From assembly GCF_003176895.1 (NCBI RefSeq), contig NZ_QGTD01000009.1, positions 1-64,000 of the forward strand: 64,000 nucleotides of DNA, in the 5' to 3' direction. A program made the translations under genes and the position numbers. Origin of the DNA: Gracilibacillus dipsosauri (lineage in GTDB: Bacteria; Bacillota; Bacilli; Bacillales; Amphibacillaceae). The notes under the pieces were generated by a model. That model saw only the letters and a program-made list of their open reading frames with translations. It was not told the origin of the DNA and made no database searches. Positions within the stretch are counted from its first letter, which is position 1. The number at the start of each line of letters is the position of its first letter. Below are positions 34,667-44,557 of the stretch, piece by piece.

Positions 34667-35650
34667 GTGTCTCATGAAGTTTATGATATAACGATTATTG
34701 GTGCAGGTCCTGTTGGGCTATTCACCGCTTTTTATGGTGGGTTAAGACAATCGTCTGTTAAAATAATAGAAAGTTTACCACAAATTGGTGGACAACTAAG
34801 TGCATTATATCCAGAAAAATATATTTATGATGTAGCTGGTTTTCCGAAAATTCGTGCACAAGAATTAGTAGATAATTTAAAAGAACAGGCAGATCTATTT
34901 AGTCCAGAAATTGTCCTAAATCAATCGGTTGAACAAGTAGAACGATTAGAGGACGATTCTTTCCGTATAGTAACAGATTCAGAGGAACATTATTCAAAGG
35001 TCATCATTATTACAGGTGGTAATGGTGCCTTTCAACCAAGAAAGCTAGCGCTCGATAATGTAGATCAGTTTGAAGATCAAAACCTTCATTATTTTGTAAA
35101 CAATTTAGATATGTTTCGTGATCAACGGGTAGTACTTTTTGGTGGTGGTGATTCGGCAGTGGATTGGGCTTTAATGCTTGAGCCAATCGCTAAAGACGTC
35201 ACACTTGTTCATCGTCGTGACCAATTCCGTGCACACGAAAGCAGTGTCGAAACATTAATGAATTCAAATATTCACATTCTTACACCATATGTGCCTGAAG
35301 CCTTAATCGGAGAGAATAAAATTGAACAAGTAAGACTCCAAAAGGTAAAAGGAGAAAGTGAAATTGTACTCGATGTCGATCATGTCCTTGTCAATTATGG
35401 CTTTATTTCATCGCTTGGTCCAATCAAAGATTGGGGACTTGAAATAGATAAGAATAGTATCGTCGTTAACTCGAAAATGGAAACAAACATACCTGGAATT
35501 TACGCAGCCGGTGATATTTGCACATATCCTGGAAAAGTGAATTTAATTGTGTCTGGCTTTGGTGAAGGGCCAACTGCTGTAAATAATGCCAAAGCATATA
35601 TGGATCCAAAAGCAAGAATTCAGCCGAAACACTCGACTAGTATGTTTTAA
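34667..35650 (+). CDS. yumC: Ferredoxin/flavodoxin-NADP+ reductase YumC
   Basis: A 327-aa thioredoxin-reductase-like FNR. FAD motif [18 protein letters not shown] at residue 9, NADPH motif [14 protein letters not shown] near 155 and the C-terminal [30 protein letters not shown] are seen. There is no CxxC redox pair, as expected for this FNR class rather than TrxB. Start is GTG after AGGGGG. Confidence 0.94.
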   Translation: MSHEVYDITIIGAGPVGLFTAFYGGLRQSSVKIIESLPQIGGQLSALYPEKYIYDVAGFPKIRAQELVDNLKEQADLFSPEIVLNQSVEQVERLEDDSFRIVTDSEEHYSKVIIITGGNGAFQPRKLALDNVDQFEDQNLHYFVNNLDMFRDQRVVLFGGGDSAVDWALMLEPIAKDVTLVHRRDQFRAHESSVETLMNSNIHILTPYVPEALIGENKIEQVRLQKVKGESEIVLDVDHVLVNYGFISSLGPIKDWGLEIDKNSIVVNSKMETNIPGIYAAGDICTYPGKVNLIVSGFGEGPTAVNNAKAYMDPKARIQPKHSTSMF

Positions 35651-35656
35651 AAAGAT

Positions 35657-35693
35657 AAAAAAGTTTGTGAATTAACTGTTCACAAACTTTTTT
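35657..35693. terminator. yumC terminator (bidirectional)
   Basis: A 15-bp perfect stem AAAAAAGTTTGTGAA / TTCACAAACTTTTTT (35657-35671 with 35679-35693) between yumC and the convergent MFS gene. Confidence 0.9.
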
Positions 35694-35701
35694 ATTTAAA
35701 A

Positions 35702-36895
35702 TTATGATACTTTTGGTTGCTTCTTAAATAAAAGTAAAAACAGAAAAGTTACCATAATCACGAATCCTGCTAAGAGAAAGAAGAGATTAACAAAACCAGT
35801 ATGTGCAACAATGATTCCTAATAGAAACGATCCGAGCGCTATACCCGAGTCATAAAGCGTAAAAAACGTGGCCGTTGCATGTCCACTTCGATGGGACGGG
35901 GATCTTTCCACAACAACGGAAAGCATAAAAGGTAATAAAGAACCATAGCCAATCCCGATAACCCCTGCAGAAATTAAAAACAGTGTAGCCGTAGTAGACA
36001 AGCTTAGTCCCACGAAACCAAGTGCAAACAATATCATGCAAGGAATAATTACAGGTAATGCTCCATATGTGTCAAACCATCTTCCCAAATATGGTCTAGA
36101 AATTAACATCATAAGGGCAAAAACAAGAAAGAAATAGCTTGATGCACTACTCAGCCCCAAATCATTAGCATAAACGGATATATAGGAAATGATACTTGAA
36201 TAAGCAAACGAGATAAGTAATCCAATAAATGAAGTAGATAAGGCATTTTTTTCAAATAAATCTTGTAAGCTGAGTTTTTTTGTGAGTTTCTCTTCCTTCA
36301 TCTCTATATCCTTACTAGCCTTATGATGGTCCTTCACTAGCAATGCTAAAAACACGCTTATAATCGTAAAGATATTAAGAATAATCACCATCGTTTTGTA
36401 GGTAACAAATTGGGTAAGTGTTAAGCCAAGGAACGGACCAATCACGATTGCTAAATTCATCGACATGGTGAAATAACCGAGACCCTCTCCACGCCTTGTC
36501 TTAGGAACAATATCTGCTGCCAAAGCAGAAGTTGCAGTCGTCAAAATCGCAAAAGGTATACCATGCCAAAAACGTAAGACTAATAGCCCTGTAAAATTCT
36601 GTATGAAGACATAGACAATAACCGAAAGTGCAAAAAGAATAACCGTAAGAATTAACATTTTCCTTTTGCCAAAACGTGACAGAATATTACCTGATAATGG
36701 TCTAATAACAATAGCGGCTAGTAGCATAACCGTCACCACTAAACCGCCCTTTGCTTCTGTAACTCCCCATTCCTCCATTACATATAAAGGTAGTGTTGTA
36801 AGTAAAGCATAAAAAGTAGTGAATACAAATAAATTCACCAATGATATACTAATAAAATTTTTCGTCCAAATTTTCTCTTTTGTCAAATTATTCAT
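35702..36895 (-). CDS. MFS transporter, probable drug exporter
   Basis: A 397-aa, 12-helix major facilitator. Loop motifs RPLSGNILSRFGKRK (motif A-like, about residue 65) and the charge-dense central loop (KDHHKASKDIEMKEEKLTKK) are visible. It overlaps the MarR-type regulator gene by 8 bases, a pairing typical of regulated multidrug efflux. Substrate unknown. Confidence 0.85.
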   Translation of the reverse strand: MNNLTKEKIWTKNFISISLVNLFVFTTFYALLTTLPLYVMEEWGVTEAKGGLVVTVMLLAAIVIRPLSGNILSRFGKRKMLILTVILFALSVIVYVFIQNFTGLLVLRFWHGIPFAILTTATSALAADIVPKTRRGEGLGYFTMSMNLAIVIGPFLGLTLTQFVTYKTMVIILNIFTIISVFLALLVKDHHKASKDIEMKEEKLTKKLSLQDLFEKNALSTSFIGLLISFAYSSIISYISVYANDLGLSSASSYFFLVFALMMLISRPYLGRWFDTYGALPVIIPCMILFALGFVGLSLSTTATLFLISAGVIGIGYGSLLPFMLSVVVERSPSHRSGHATATFFTLYDSGIALGSFLLGIIVAHTGFVNLFFLLAGFVIMVTFLFLLLFKKQPKVS

Positions 36896-37304
36896 CTCTT
36901 TCTAAATCCAATTTTGATAAAAATTCATGAAGTTTTATTTGTTCGGCATTGGAAAGTTTATGAAGAAATCTATCTTCACATTTTTTAACGGTATCTAGAA
37001 TAAGTGGAATTTGTTGGGTAGCCTTCTCTGTCAATTCCACCATTCGTTCTCGCTTATCACTTCCAGCTTTTCTTCTAATCCAGCCATTTTTCTCCATTCT
37101 TACAAGTGTTCTCGTTGTTGTAGGAGCCTCTACCTTTAAATATTGCCAGATTTCGGTCTGTGTCATTTTTCCTCTTTCGTGTAATGTGTAGAGAATAGTC
37201 CATTGAGAAGCATATAAATCAAACTCCTGGAGGATTTCATTTAATTCCTTAGTAAACAATCTTAATTTTTGATTGAATAAATGGAGTAATTCACTCGTAT
37301 TCAT
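36888..37304 (-). CDS. MarR family transcriptional regulator
   Basis: A 138-aa winged-helix repressor: MTQTEIWQYLKVEAPTTTRTLVRMEKNGWIRRKAGSDKRERMVELTEKA covers the recognition helix and wing with the conserved DKR. It should repress its own operon with the MFS pump, through the palindrome at 37356-37373. No cysteine suitable for OhrR-type sensing is apparent except one near residue 113. Confidence 0.88.
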   Translation of the reverse strand: MNTSELLHLFNQKLRLFTKELNEILQEFDLYASQWTILYTLHERGKMTQTEIWQYLKVEAPTTTRTLVRMEKNGWIRRKAGSDKRERMVELTEKATQQIPLILDTVKKCEDRFLHKLSNAEQIKLHEFLSKLDLERDE

Positions 37305-37355
37305 CCTTCGCCCACCTAGTATTTTATTAGAGTAAAGTGTTTTCCTATAACCTTT

Positions 37356-37373
37356 TATTTACCTAGGTAAATA
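37356..37373 (-). promoter_or_regulatory. Probable MarR operator
   Basis: An 18-bp perfect palindrome, TATTTACCTAGGTAAATA, 52 bases upstream of the marR gene. ACCTAGGT-centred palindromes are typical MarR-family sites. It overlaps a TTTACC/TTACCT -35-like sequence. Confidence 0.65.
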
Positions 37374-37434
37374 TATTAACTTATTTTCGCGCTGATGTAA
37401 AGAAGAACTTGAACCAGTTTATATTAGAAAAACT

Positions 37435-37462
37435 CGCATTCGCTCGTCTTTTAGCGGATGCG
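37435..37462. repeat. Intergenic hairpin CGCATTCGCT / AGCGGATGCG
   Basis: A 10-bp stem with one G-U pair and an 8-base loop in the gap between yutM and the marR promoter. The left part (AAAAACTCGCATTCGCTCGTC) resembles AAAAAGTCGCACTCGCTCCCT near 55663, suggesting a dispersed fragment. Not followed by T. Confidence 0.4.
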
Positions 37463-37535
37463 TAAGCTTATCTTATACTCTGAACATCAAAAATTTTCGC
37501 TTCCTAGCTTTAAATTTATACTTTTCTAACGTATA

Positions 37536-37565
37536 AAAAAAGCTGATAGCAACAATGCTACCAGC
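37536..37565 (-). terminator. yutM terminator
   Basis: Stem GCTGATAGCA / TGCTACCAGC (37542-37551 with 37556-37565, one mismatch) followed on the minus strand by seven T. Confidence 0.88.
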
Positions 37566-37572
37566 CTATTAT

Positions 37573-37932
37573 TTAGCAATTTTCCGGTGTGCCTTCTCTT
37601 TCTTTCGCTTTAAAGGAAGAACCACAACCACAGGAAACAATCGCATTGGGATTATCGATCGTGAATCCCCCACCCATCATGTTTTCTTTAAAATCTATGG
37701 TCGTACCTTCAATCACATCTATATCGAATTTTTTTATCGTTAATGGAATTCCATTCGATTCCTCTGTATGGTCTAATTCCTCATTTACATCATAATCAAA
37801 GCCTAATGAATAAGAAAGTCCACTACAGCCTCCACCCTTCACCCCAAAACGTAAACGAACAGTGTCTGCATCCTCTTCCTTCATCATTTCTTGTATCTGA
37901 TATTTCGCATTATCTGTTATTTGAATAATCAC
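37573..37932 (-). CDS. HesB/IscA-type iron-sulfur carrier YutM
   Basis: A 119-aa A-type Fe-S carrier. The three family cysteines are in GGGCSGLSY (about residue 36) and SCGCGSSF (about 100). GTG start after AAAGGAG. Lies with dapF, yuzB and yutI, as in B. subtilis. Likely delivers Fe-S clusters to client proteins. Confidence 0.88.
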   Translation of the reverse strand: MIIQITDNAKYQIQEMMKEEDADTVRLRFGVKGGGCSGLSYSLGFDYDVNEELDHTEESNGIPLTIKKFDIDVIEGTTIDFKENMMGGGFTIDNPNAIVSCGCGSSFKAKEREGTPENC

Positions 37933-37989
37933 TTAAAAAACTCCTTTAAGCAGAATTTTCTTTTAGTATACTAACTTATAGTAGAAAGT

Positions 37990-38853
37990 TCAATTATTAC
38001 GCTCCCAGTAAAAGACTCCTTCCACTGTGGTCTTCGCTTCGCCTCTCATCCACACTCTTCCATCCATTGCCCATGTAATAAATAAATCTCCACCAGCTAG
38101 ATGAACAGTGATTTCTTTTTCTTTCTCTAATTGGTTATTTAATACGGCTGCGACTACTGCGGCACACGCACCTGTACCACACGCTTGTGTAATACCCGAG
38201 CCTCGTTCCCATACACGGAAATGAAGTTCTTTTTCATTTACTCTTTCGACAAATTCGACATTTATCCCTTCAGGAAAGCGCTGATCTTGTTCTATGATAG
38301 GACCGAGGGTTGTTAATGGTGCCTCTTCTATCTTATCAACAAAGAAAACAGCATGAGGGTTTCCCATGGAGACGGCTGTTACTTCTAATCTCGTATGATC
38401 GATGGAAAAAGCTTCAGCCACAACCTTTTCCTTATCCTTTCCAATCATAGGAATCTTACTTCTTTGTAAAATCGGCTGGCCCATATCAACGGTAATTTCC
38501 TTAATAGATTCTCGATCACCATGTACCTCTGCTTGAACATTGCCGGCTTTTGTTTCAATGGCAAAATTCTTACTTTCTACTAAGCGATTCTCGTAAGCAT
38601 ATTTTGCGACACAGCGTAATCCATTCCCACAGTTTTTACCTTCTGAACCATCTTTATTAAAAATTCGCATCCCAACATCTGCTTTATTAGAAGGATGAAT
38701 AAGGATGAGGCCATCTGATCCTATTCCAATATTCTTATCTGCAATTACTTTCGCCAGATCCGGTAATTCTTCTTCTTTTATGGAAAATTGATATAAATTA
38801 AGGTAAATATAACTATTTCCAAGTCCATGCATTTTTGTAAAAGGTATTTCCAT
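37990..38853 (-). CDS. dapF: Diaminopimelate epimerase DapF
   Basis: A 287-aa PLP-independent epimerase converting LL- to meso-diaminopimelate for peptidoglycan and lysine. The two catalytic cysteines are in GKNCGNGLRC (about residue 76) and QACGTGACAA (about 230). Ten bases downstream of yuzB. Confidence 0.95.
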   Translation of the reverse strand: MEIPFTKMHGLGNSYIYLNLYQFSIKEEELPDLAKVIADKNIGIGSDGLILIHPSNKADVGMRIFNKDGSEGKNCGNGLRCVAKYAYENRLVESKNFAIETKAGNVQAEVHGDRESIKEITVDMGQPILQRSKIPMIGKDKEKVVAEAFSIDHTRLEVTAVSMGNPHAVFFVDKIEEAPLTTLGPIIEQDQRFPEGINVEFVERVNEKELHFRVWERGSGITQACGTGACAAVVAAVLNNQLEKEKEITVHLAGGDLFITWAMDGRVWMRGEAKTTVEGVFYWERNN

Positions 38854-38863
38854 TTCATTTCCC

Positions 38864-39112
38864 TCACATTTCTTCTAAAAGAACATCCTCTACGTAGGTA
38901 TGAATATTATCTAGTAATTCATTAGGAGAATCTGCTTTAATTGGTTTACCATTAACAATCGCAACATAATAATTACGACAGATTCCACAATAACTAGTAC
39001 AGCCATATTCACTCACATTAAAATCAGGATCCCTTAACAGTTCCTGTTTTACTATTTCTGATCCTTTAGCTAAATTTTTCACACAAAAGCCAATGTTTAT
39101 CGTTATCTTCAT
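38864..39112 (-). CDS. yuzB: DUF1450 protein YuzB
   Basis: An 82-aa protein with a thioredoxin-like/ferredoxin-like small domain of family DUF1450: FCVKNLAKGS near residue 9 and GCTSYCGICRNYYVAIVNGK near residue 37. The three clustered cysteines may bind metal. Function not known. Confidence 0.86.
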   Translation of the reverse strand: MKITINIGFCVKNLAKGSEIVKQELLRDPDFNVSEYGCTSYCGICRNYYVAIVNGKPIKADSPNELLDNIHTYVEDVLLEEM

Positions 39113-39289
39113 TATATCACACCTTATAAATAGGATCGTTAAAGAACGATCTACAACCGAGAGTCTTTCTATATTATATTTACAATACAGAACTATTTAC
39201 AAATGATACGAATAAAGATAAAATATTATTGAGATTGTTTATCACCTAAATGATTATATGACATAGCTTTTGTTAAATTTAGCTTTTAA

Positions 39290-39341
39290 TAAAGGAAGCT
39301 TCCATCAGTGGTGAGTTTTTTATCTCTTACTGAATGGTTGC
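39290..39341. repeat. Intergenic CATCAGT hairpin element, copy B
   Basis: AATAAAGGAAGCTTCCATCAGT, then a T-rich loop, then CTTACTGAATGGTTGC: an imperfect hairpin like that at 27441-27486. A second hairpin-rich tail (CTCGGCAACTAGAGCCG) follows at 39356-39372. It lies between yuzB and yutI in a 298-base gene-free gap that otherwise holds only their promoters. Confidence 0.5.
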
Positions 39342-39410
39342 GCAGCGATAAAAAACTCGGCAACTAGAGCCGTAGTCGCACTTATTAAGGTTTGAAAGGA
39401 GATAATAGTA

Positions 39411-39641
39411 ATGGAACAACAAACAGAACAAGTGCAAGAAGTATTAAATAAATTACGTCCTTTTTTACTACGTGACGGTGGAGATGTGGAATTAGTAGAT
39501 GTTGAGGATGGCATTGTTCGCCTCCGACTAATGGGAGCTTGTGGAAACTGCCCAAGTTCAACGATCACACTGAAAGCAGGTATTGAACGTGCCCTTATGG
39601 CTGAAGTCCCTGGTGTCACTGAAATTGAACAAGTATTCTAA
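39411..39641 (+). CDS. NifU-like Fe-S scaffold/carrier YutI
   Basis: A 76-aa Nfu-type domain. The CxxC motif is [15 protein letters not shown] near residue 44. [15 protein letters not shown] at residue 15 is the typical N-terminal segment. Likely accepts and transfers 4Fe-4S clusters. AAAGGAG ribosome site; own terminator downstream. Confidence 0.92.
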   Translation: MEQQTEQVQEVLNKLRPFLLRDGGDVELVDVEDGIVRLRLMGACGNCPSSTITLKAGIERALMAEVPGVTEIEQVF

Positions 39642-39686
39642 TTACGATAATGAAATAAAAACGTTCTGAACACGAACGAATAAAAA

Positions 39687-39725
39687 AGCATTGGTGCTCA
39701 ACTCTTTCGGCATCAATGCTTTTTT
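39687..39725 (+). terminator. yutI terminator
   Basis: Stem AGCATTGGTGC / GCATCAATGCT (39687-39697 with 39710-39720) flanked by A6 and T6. Confidence 0.88.
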
Positions 39726-39786
39726 CACTGATTATTTTCTGTTTTACCTATTCTTCATTGTATTTCATCATTTGTGCTATAAGCTA

Positions 39787-39823
39787 AATAAAAATCCGGA
39801 CTTTAACTAACAGAAAGCCCGAA
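39787..39823 (-). terminator. Threonine operon terminator
   Basis: Arms 39795-39804 and 39814-39823 pair over 10 bp (two G-U) and are followed on the minus strand by TTTTTATTT. Confidence 0.75.
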
Positions 39824-39860
39824 TTTTGTCTTACATAAACTGTTTCTTTCAAAGTTCGTT

Positions 39861-40778
39861 TTAACCATCGTGACGTATCATTGATTCCTTACGTGTCTCC
39901 ACATAGGAGCCTCCGTTCTCTACTTGAAGAGAGAGCCATTCAAACTCTGGAAATTCCGAACGCCATTTTTTCAATGCAGTGAATACGTTTTTGTCATCCA
40001 CTATAGCAATCATCGTAGGTCCTGCACCACTCAAAAATACACCAAGTGCACTTTCATTTAAATAATGTAATAAATCATCATAATGAGGAATTAAAGACTT
40101 ACGATATGGTTGGTGAAAGTGATCCTTCTTCATCATTTCACCAAGCAATCTCCAATTCCCTTGGCAAATTGCGGCAACACTAACATTAGCTACACTACTC
40201 GCTTGGACACTTTCTTTAAAGCTAAAGGAATTTGGCAAAACGGCTCGTGCATCTTTCGTTTTCAATTCAAAATTTGGAATAATTGCAACAAATGTGACAC
40301 CCTTAACAGGTATTTGAGTATAAGCTACCTCTCCATCATAATGGCCAATCACACAGCCTCCTAAGAGGGACGGTGCTACATTATCTGGGTGACCTTCAAT
40401 TTCTGTAGCAATTTCTAATTTCTCATCCTGCTCTAAATCAAGATTCAATAATAGATTAGCTAATTCGATCCCTGCAATAATCGCGGTAGCACTACTACCC
40501 AAGCCTCTTGCTAATGGGATATCACTTTTCATCTCCACTCGGCATGGAGTAAGGTCATTTATCCGATCATGCCTTTCGGCAACACGTTCCACAATTTCAT
40601 AAACTAAATTATCCTTGCCAGAAGGAATTCCTTCTAAACATGAAGAAGTAGGAATAAACTCCCATTTATCTGATTTTGCAACAGCTAATTCTAAATAAAG
40701 ATTTAACGCTAAACCAATGGAGTCAAAACCAGCACCTAAGTTTGAGGTACTGGAAGGTACTCGAATGAACCAACTCAT
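39861..40778 (-). CDS. thrB: Homoserine kinase ThrB
   Basis: A 305-aa GHMP kinase phosphorylating homoserine. N-terminal [19 protein letters not shown], the ATP motif [16 protein letters not shown] near residue 88 and [10 protein letters not shown] near 250 are visible. Overlaps thrC by 4 bases (ATGA). Confidence 0.95.
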   Translation of the reverse strand: MSWFIRVPSSTSNLGAGFDSIGLALNLYLELAVAKSDKWEFIPTSSCLEGIPSGKDNLVYEIVERVAERHDRINDLTPCRVEMKSDIPLARGLGSSATAIIAGIELANLLLNLDLEQDEKLEIATEIEGHPDNVAPSLLGGCVIGHYDGEVAYTQIPVKGVTFVAIIPNFELKTKDARAVLPNSFSFKESVQASSVANVSVAAICQGNWRLLGEMMKKDHFHQPYRKSLIPHYDDLLHYLNESALGVFLSGAGPTMIAIVDDKNVFTALKKWRSEFPEFEWLSLQVENGGSYVETRKESMIRHDG

Positions 40779-41842
40779 GCTTGTACACTACCTAAAATAG
40801 CTTTCATAACAACCTCTTCTTCATTAGGAAGAACAGTTGGTTTGACGTCACTATAGTCAATAGCGGTATTTGGATCCTTCAATCCATTTCCAGTAAGCAC
40901 ATTTACAACCGTTGCACCTTTCTCTACGATCCCTGCCTCTAACTTTTTAAATAAGCCAGCGATAGAAGCACATGATGCTGGTTCAGCAAAAATTCCTTCA
41001 TTTTGTGCGATCCATTTATAGGCAGCAATCATTTCCTCATCAGTCACTTCATCAATTTCTCCATTGGATTCATCACGAGCATTAACCGCACCTTGCCAAC
41101 TAGCAGGATTTCCAATACGAATAGCAGTACCTACCGTTTCTGGATTCTCAAATACGCGATTATGTACAATCGCAGCAGCACCACTTGCTTCAAATCCCAT
41201 CATTTGAGGTAAGCCAGTTTGCTTTAATTCATGATATTCTTTAAACCCTTTCCAGTAAGCAGTAATATTACCTGCATTACCAACAGGAATAAATAAATAA
41301 TCCGGAGCTGTACCTAATGCATCACATACCTCAAATGCAGCCGTCTTTTGTCCTTCAATTCGATATGGATTAACTGAGTTGACAAGCGCTACTTCTCCTG
41401 TTTCAGCTAATTTACGAACAATTTTTAATGCATCATCAAAATTTCCTTGAATCGAATAAATCTCAGCACCATACATGACTGCTTGAGCTAGCTTACCTTG
41501 AGCAATTTTACCCTCTGGAATGACCACAATACATCTCAAGCCAGCACGTGCAGCGAACGCAGCTGCTGAAGCAGATGTATTTCCTGTAGATGCACAAATC
41601 ACTGCTTTTGCCCCATCCTCTACAGCTTTAGCCATAGCCATTACCATTCCACGATCCTTAAAAGACCCAGTAGGATTTAGTCCTTCGAATTTCGCATAGG
41701 CATTAATACCGAATTTTTTTGATAATTTTTCTAATTTAATTAGAGGAGTGTTCCCTTCGTGTAAACTGATGAGTGGTGTCTTATCCTCAATTGGTAAATA
41801 TTCTTTATATTCCTTCAACAATCCTTGCCATGCCATAAACAT
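40775..41842 (-). CDS. thrC: Threonine synthase ThrC
   Basis: A 355-aa PLP enzyme converting O-phosphohomoserine to threonine. The PLP lysine is in [11 protein letters not shown] near residue 60, with the phosphate-binding [15 protein letters not shown] downstream. ATG 41842 or the ATG two codons on (41836) could be the start; both follow GGGGAGG. Overlaps the hom stop codon. Confidence 0.94.
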   Translation of the reverse strand: MFMAWQGLLKEYKEYLPIEDKTPLISLHEGNTPLIKLEKLSKKFGINAYAKFEGLNPTGSFKDRGMVMAMAKAVEDGAKAVICASTGNTSASAAAFAARAGLRCIVVIPEGKIAQGKLAQAVMYGAEIYSIQGNFDDALKIVRKLAETGEVALVNSVNPYRIEGQKTAAFEVCDALGTAPDYLFIPVGNAGNITAYWKGFKEYHELKQTGLPQMMGFEASGAAAIVHNRVFENPETVGTAIRIGNPASWQGAVNARDESNGEIDEVTDEEMIAAYKWIAQNEGIFAEPASCASIAGLFKKLEAGIVEKGATVVNVLTGNGLKDPNTAIDYSDVKPTVLPNEEEVVMKAILGSVQA

Positions 41843-43134
41843 TAATCCTCCCCATCGACGCGGTAACAGCTAATGATCTCGTTAACTACGTCTAATCCTT
41901 TTAAATTTTCTCTACTATTTAATAATTGTTGCTTACTAATCTTATGTGTGATCATCACGATCTCTGCTATTTTTTCCTTATCAGAAGGTAACTGCAAAAT
42001 TTTCGCAAAACTAACATTTTCATCTGTAAACACATTCGTAATTTTTTGGAATGTTCCAGCTGCATCGTCAACTTCCATACGAAGAAAATACTGCATATAT
42101 TTCTCGTTATCTTCTTTTAATTGCTTCTCATATTGCGGAGTAATATATTCATTACCAGTAATACCTAATCGGATATTCTTAGCCACGTCCATAAGATCAG
42201 ATACGACAGCAGTTGCAGTCGGTAAACTTCCAGCACCTGGTCCATAGAACATCGTTTCTCCTACTGCTTCTCCATATACATATACTGCATTGAATTCATT
42301 CTTTACAAGAGCTAATGGATGCTCCTTTGGTAATAAAGTCGGTTCAACACTTACTTCTACTTTACCATTATGAATCGATGCAATCCCTATCAACTTAATA
42401 GTATACCCTAAACTTGTCGCAAAAGTAATATCTTCCTGGGAAATTGTTCGAATTCCGGAAACCTCTACATCATCGAGACCAATCTCCATTTTAAAAGCTA
42501 AATTAGCTAGGAGCACCATCTTACGTGCAGCATCTAGTCCATCCACATCAGAGGTTGGATCTGCTTCTGCAAAACCAAGCTCTTGTGCTTCTTTTAACAC
42601 AGGCTCAAAAGCAAGCTCTTCATCCGTCATTTTTGTTAAAATGTAATTGGTAGTACCATTCACAATACCCATAATTTTTTGGATTTTATCTGAGGCTAAC
42701 CCCTCGGTTAATGAGCGAATGATCGGAATTCCACCAGCAACACTTGCATCATATAAAATGTCACACTGGTTCTCTTTGGCAAGCTTTAATAGCTTTTGTC
42801 CATGTACCGCCATCAAATCCTTATTTGCTGTGACGATATGCTTCTTGTTGCGGATTGCCTTTTCCAATAAAAGATTTGTATCTTCAATTCCACCCATTAC
42901 TTCAATAATTATATCAATATCTGCATTATTGACAAGCTCGTCTGGATCTGTTGTTAGCCATTCACGGCTAATCGCAACATCCCTAGCCTTATTTAAGTCA
43001 TGAACGAGGATTTTCTTTATATTTAGTTCACTACCTACTTTATATTTAATTTCATCTGCATGGTTTTGTAGAATCTTGACAACACCTGTGCCAACTGTAC
43101 CTAAACCACACAGCCCAACATTTACTTGACTCAT
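41842..43134 (-). CDS. hom: Homoserine dehydrogenase Hom
   Basis: About 430 aa. NAD(P)-binding [17 protein letters not shown] at the N-terminus, catalytic-domain [10 protein letters not shown]-type segment ([15 protein letters not shown], about residue 140), [12 protein letters not shown], and a C-terminal ACT domain (about 350-430). First gene of hom-thrC-thrB. ATG 43134 follows GGGGGATG. Likely feedback-inhibited by threonine through the ACT domain (family knowledge). Confidence 0.95.
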   Translation of the reverse strand: MSQVNVGLCGLGTVGTGVVKILQNHADEIKYKVGSELNIKKILVHDLNKARDVAISREWLTTDPDELVNNADIDIIIEVMGGIEDTNLLLEKAIRNKKHIVTANKDLMAVHGQKLLKLAKENQCDILYDASVAGGIPIIRSLTEGLASDKIQKIMGIVNGTTNYILTKMTDEELAFEPVLKEAQELGFAEADPTSDVDGLDAARKMVLLANLAFKMEIGLDDVEVSGIRTISQEDITFATSLGYTIKLIGIASIHNGKVEVSVEPTLLPKEHPLALVKNEFNAVYVYGEAVGETMFYGPGAGSLPTATAVVSDLMDVAKNIRLGITGNEYITPQYEKQLKEDNEKYMQYFLRMEVDDAAGTFQKITNVFTDENVSFAKILQLPSDKEKIAEIVMITHKISKQQLLNSRENLKGLDVVNEIISCYRVDGED

Positions 43135-43189
43135 CTGATCATCCCCCAACTGTATATCCTAAGAATACATTTGTTTGTATATAGTGGAC

Positions 43190-43218
43190 ATTATACATGG
43201 CTATCCCCGGTTTATCAA
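43190..43218 (-). promoter_or_regulatory. Strong sigma-A promoter of hom
   Basis: Minus strand: -35 TTGATA (43213-43218), 17 bases, -10 TATAAT (43190-43195). The leader is only about 45 nt, leaving no room for a T-box or other long attenuator. Confidence 0.8.
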
Positions 43219-43241
43219 GAACCAATTGCCCAAAAATAAAG

Positions 43242-43279
43242 AAAAAATTGGTTTATCACCCGAGGTTCTGGTGAAAACC
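43242..43279 (-). terminator. yutH terminator
   Basis: GGTTTTCACC and GGTGATAAACC (43270-43279 with 43250-43260) pair with one bulge and are followed by AATTTTTTC on the minus strand. Separates yutH from hom. Confidence 0.75.
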
Positions 43280-43317
43280 AACAATCCTTCACTATAACTA
43301 AGCCTAATGCCACTTAT

Positions 43318-44289
43318 TTAGTCTAATAGCCAATCTAATTGTATTATATCCATATCTCTAAATTCAACAGCAAATAAGGAAAAAAATTGTTTTAAATTCT
43401 GCTCATAATACACTTGATCTTCAACAAGTCGATGCCATGCTTTCTCGCCAAGGTCACTATCCCGATATTGGTCGATCTTATCAAATAAATGAATAGGTAA
43501 AAGAAGTCGAGCATATAGTAATTTCCAAGCAAATGGTGATAAAGGACAAATCGCTAAATATTCTCCCATAAATTGTTGAAATTCTTTATCGTCTAATCCT
43601 CTTTCCTTTAATAAAAATGGTCTTATCGATTCTGCCACATCACGAATAGGATGATCGTAAACAATTTCATGTATCCAGATGAAATCATCCATACATTGAT
43701 TGGAATAACGTGAGAATGTAAGGGTGGCTTGATCGTTCATATGATAATTTTTTTCTTCTTCGGCTATATTTAAATATTGAACCGCGTTCTCCGCTAACCC
43801 TACCATATAAGGAAAAACATCTGCTAGCACCCGCATAATGGGTTGGGTTGGCTGCTGTTTATAATACGTTTTGTACAGCGCTTCATATTGATCAATTTTG
43901 TTAACCCATAAATTTTTCCAATTACCATACGTACTAATGGTTTGTGGCTGGTATGGAAATTGGAAGCCAGTTTGGTGAAAATGAGCGAGCTTTTGACCTG
44001 GAGAGGAATCTAACGTTTGTTTTTTTCTGGCGAAGCATAAAAGAAATTTTTCTTTTCCTACCGTTGTTACAAATTGGTTATGTATATTTCTTATCGGTTG
44101 TGTAACATTGGTAAAGTTATTTTGATGAAGGTGGTTGGATATTACGTATTTTTCCCAAATCGCATCCTCTTCTTGCTGAATTGGAATAATAAAGTAATAA
44201 TTGTTCTGATCGACATATGTCGGGTATGGTTGTGCATTTATTTGTTTACTAGGCACAGAAATAGGGTAATGTAGAAATATTGGATGCAT
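43318..44289 (-). CDS. yutH: Spore coat-associated protein YutH
   Basis: A 323-aa protein of the CotS/YutH family, a kinase-like fold found in spore coats. LLCFARKKQTLDSSPGQKLAHFHQTGFQF near residue 88 and the DDFIWIHEIVYDHP segment near residue 195 are recognisable. The usual kinase catalytic residues look degenerate. AGGGGGA ribosome site. Position between hom and yutG matches B. subtilis. Confidence 0.85.
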   Translation of the reverse strand: MHPIFLHYPISVPSKQINAQPYPTYVDQNNYYFIIPIQQEEDAIWEKYVISNHLHQNNFTNVTQPIRNIHNQFVTTVGKEKFLLCFARKKQTLDSSPGQKLAHFHQTGFQFPYQPQTISTYGNWKNLWVNKIDQYEALYKTYYKQQPTQPIMRVLADVFPYMVGLAENAVQYLNIAEEEKNYHMNDQATLTFSRYSNQCMDDFIWIHEIVYDHPIRDVAESIRPFLLKERGLDDKEFQQFMGEYLAICPLSPFAWKLLYARLLLPIHLFDKIDQYRDSDLGEKAWHRLVEDQVYYEQNLKQFFSLFAVEFRDMDIIQLDWLLD

Positions 44290-44360
44290 CTTGCGTCCCC
44301 CTAACGAATAATTATTTATTTTTGGTATAATAATTATATGTAAATCTTTCTATTAAAATG

Positions 44361-44377
44361 TTATCACAGTGTGATAA
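44361..44377. promoter_or_regulatory. 17-bp perfect palindrome in the yutH-yutG gap
   Basis: TTATCACA-G-TGTGATAA, in the 268-base divergent gap (44290-44557), about 70 bases before yutH and 180 before yutG. The remainder of the gap shows no ORF. The regulator is unknown. Confidence 0.4.
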
Positions 44378-44557
44378 ACTGCGAGGTAGTTGACCGGTAA
44401 AGCTTCATTGTTGATAATACAGGTCTTATTGGTCACAAGTTGTGGTGTTTTAGTCTATACCCTTTGGCAATACCAGGAAACAATGTCGTTTTGTAATATC
44501 AAGTTGCAGGATTTATTATGATGATAGTGGAATTAAAATAATATAGGATGTGATGAA

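Noticed and set aside
41873-42247. A 124-codon frame antisense to hom
   Set aside because: It lies fully within hom, with Ser/Phe/Ile-rich composition typical of antisense shadows.
43135-43317. T-box or threonine leader peptide upstream of hom
   Set aside because: A near-consensus promoter leaves a leader of only about 45 nt; the upstream hairpin with a T tract is best read as the yutH terminator.
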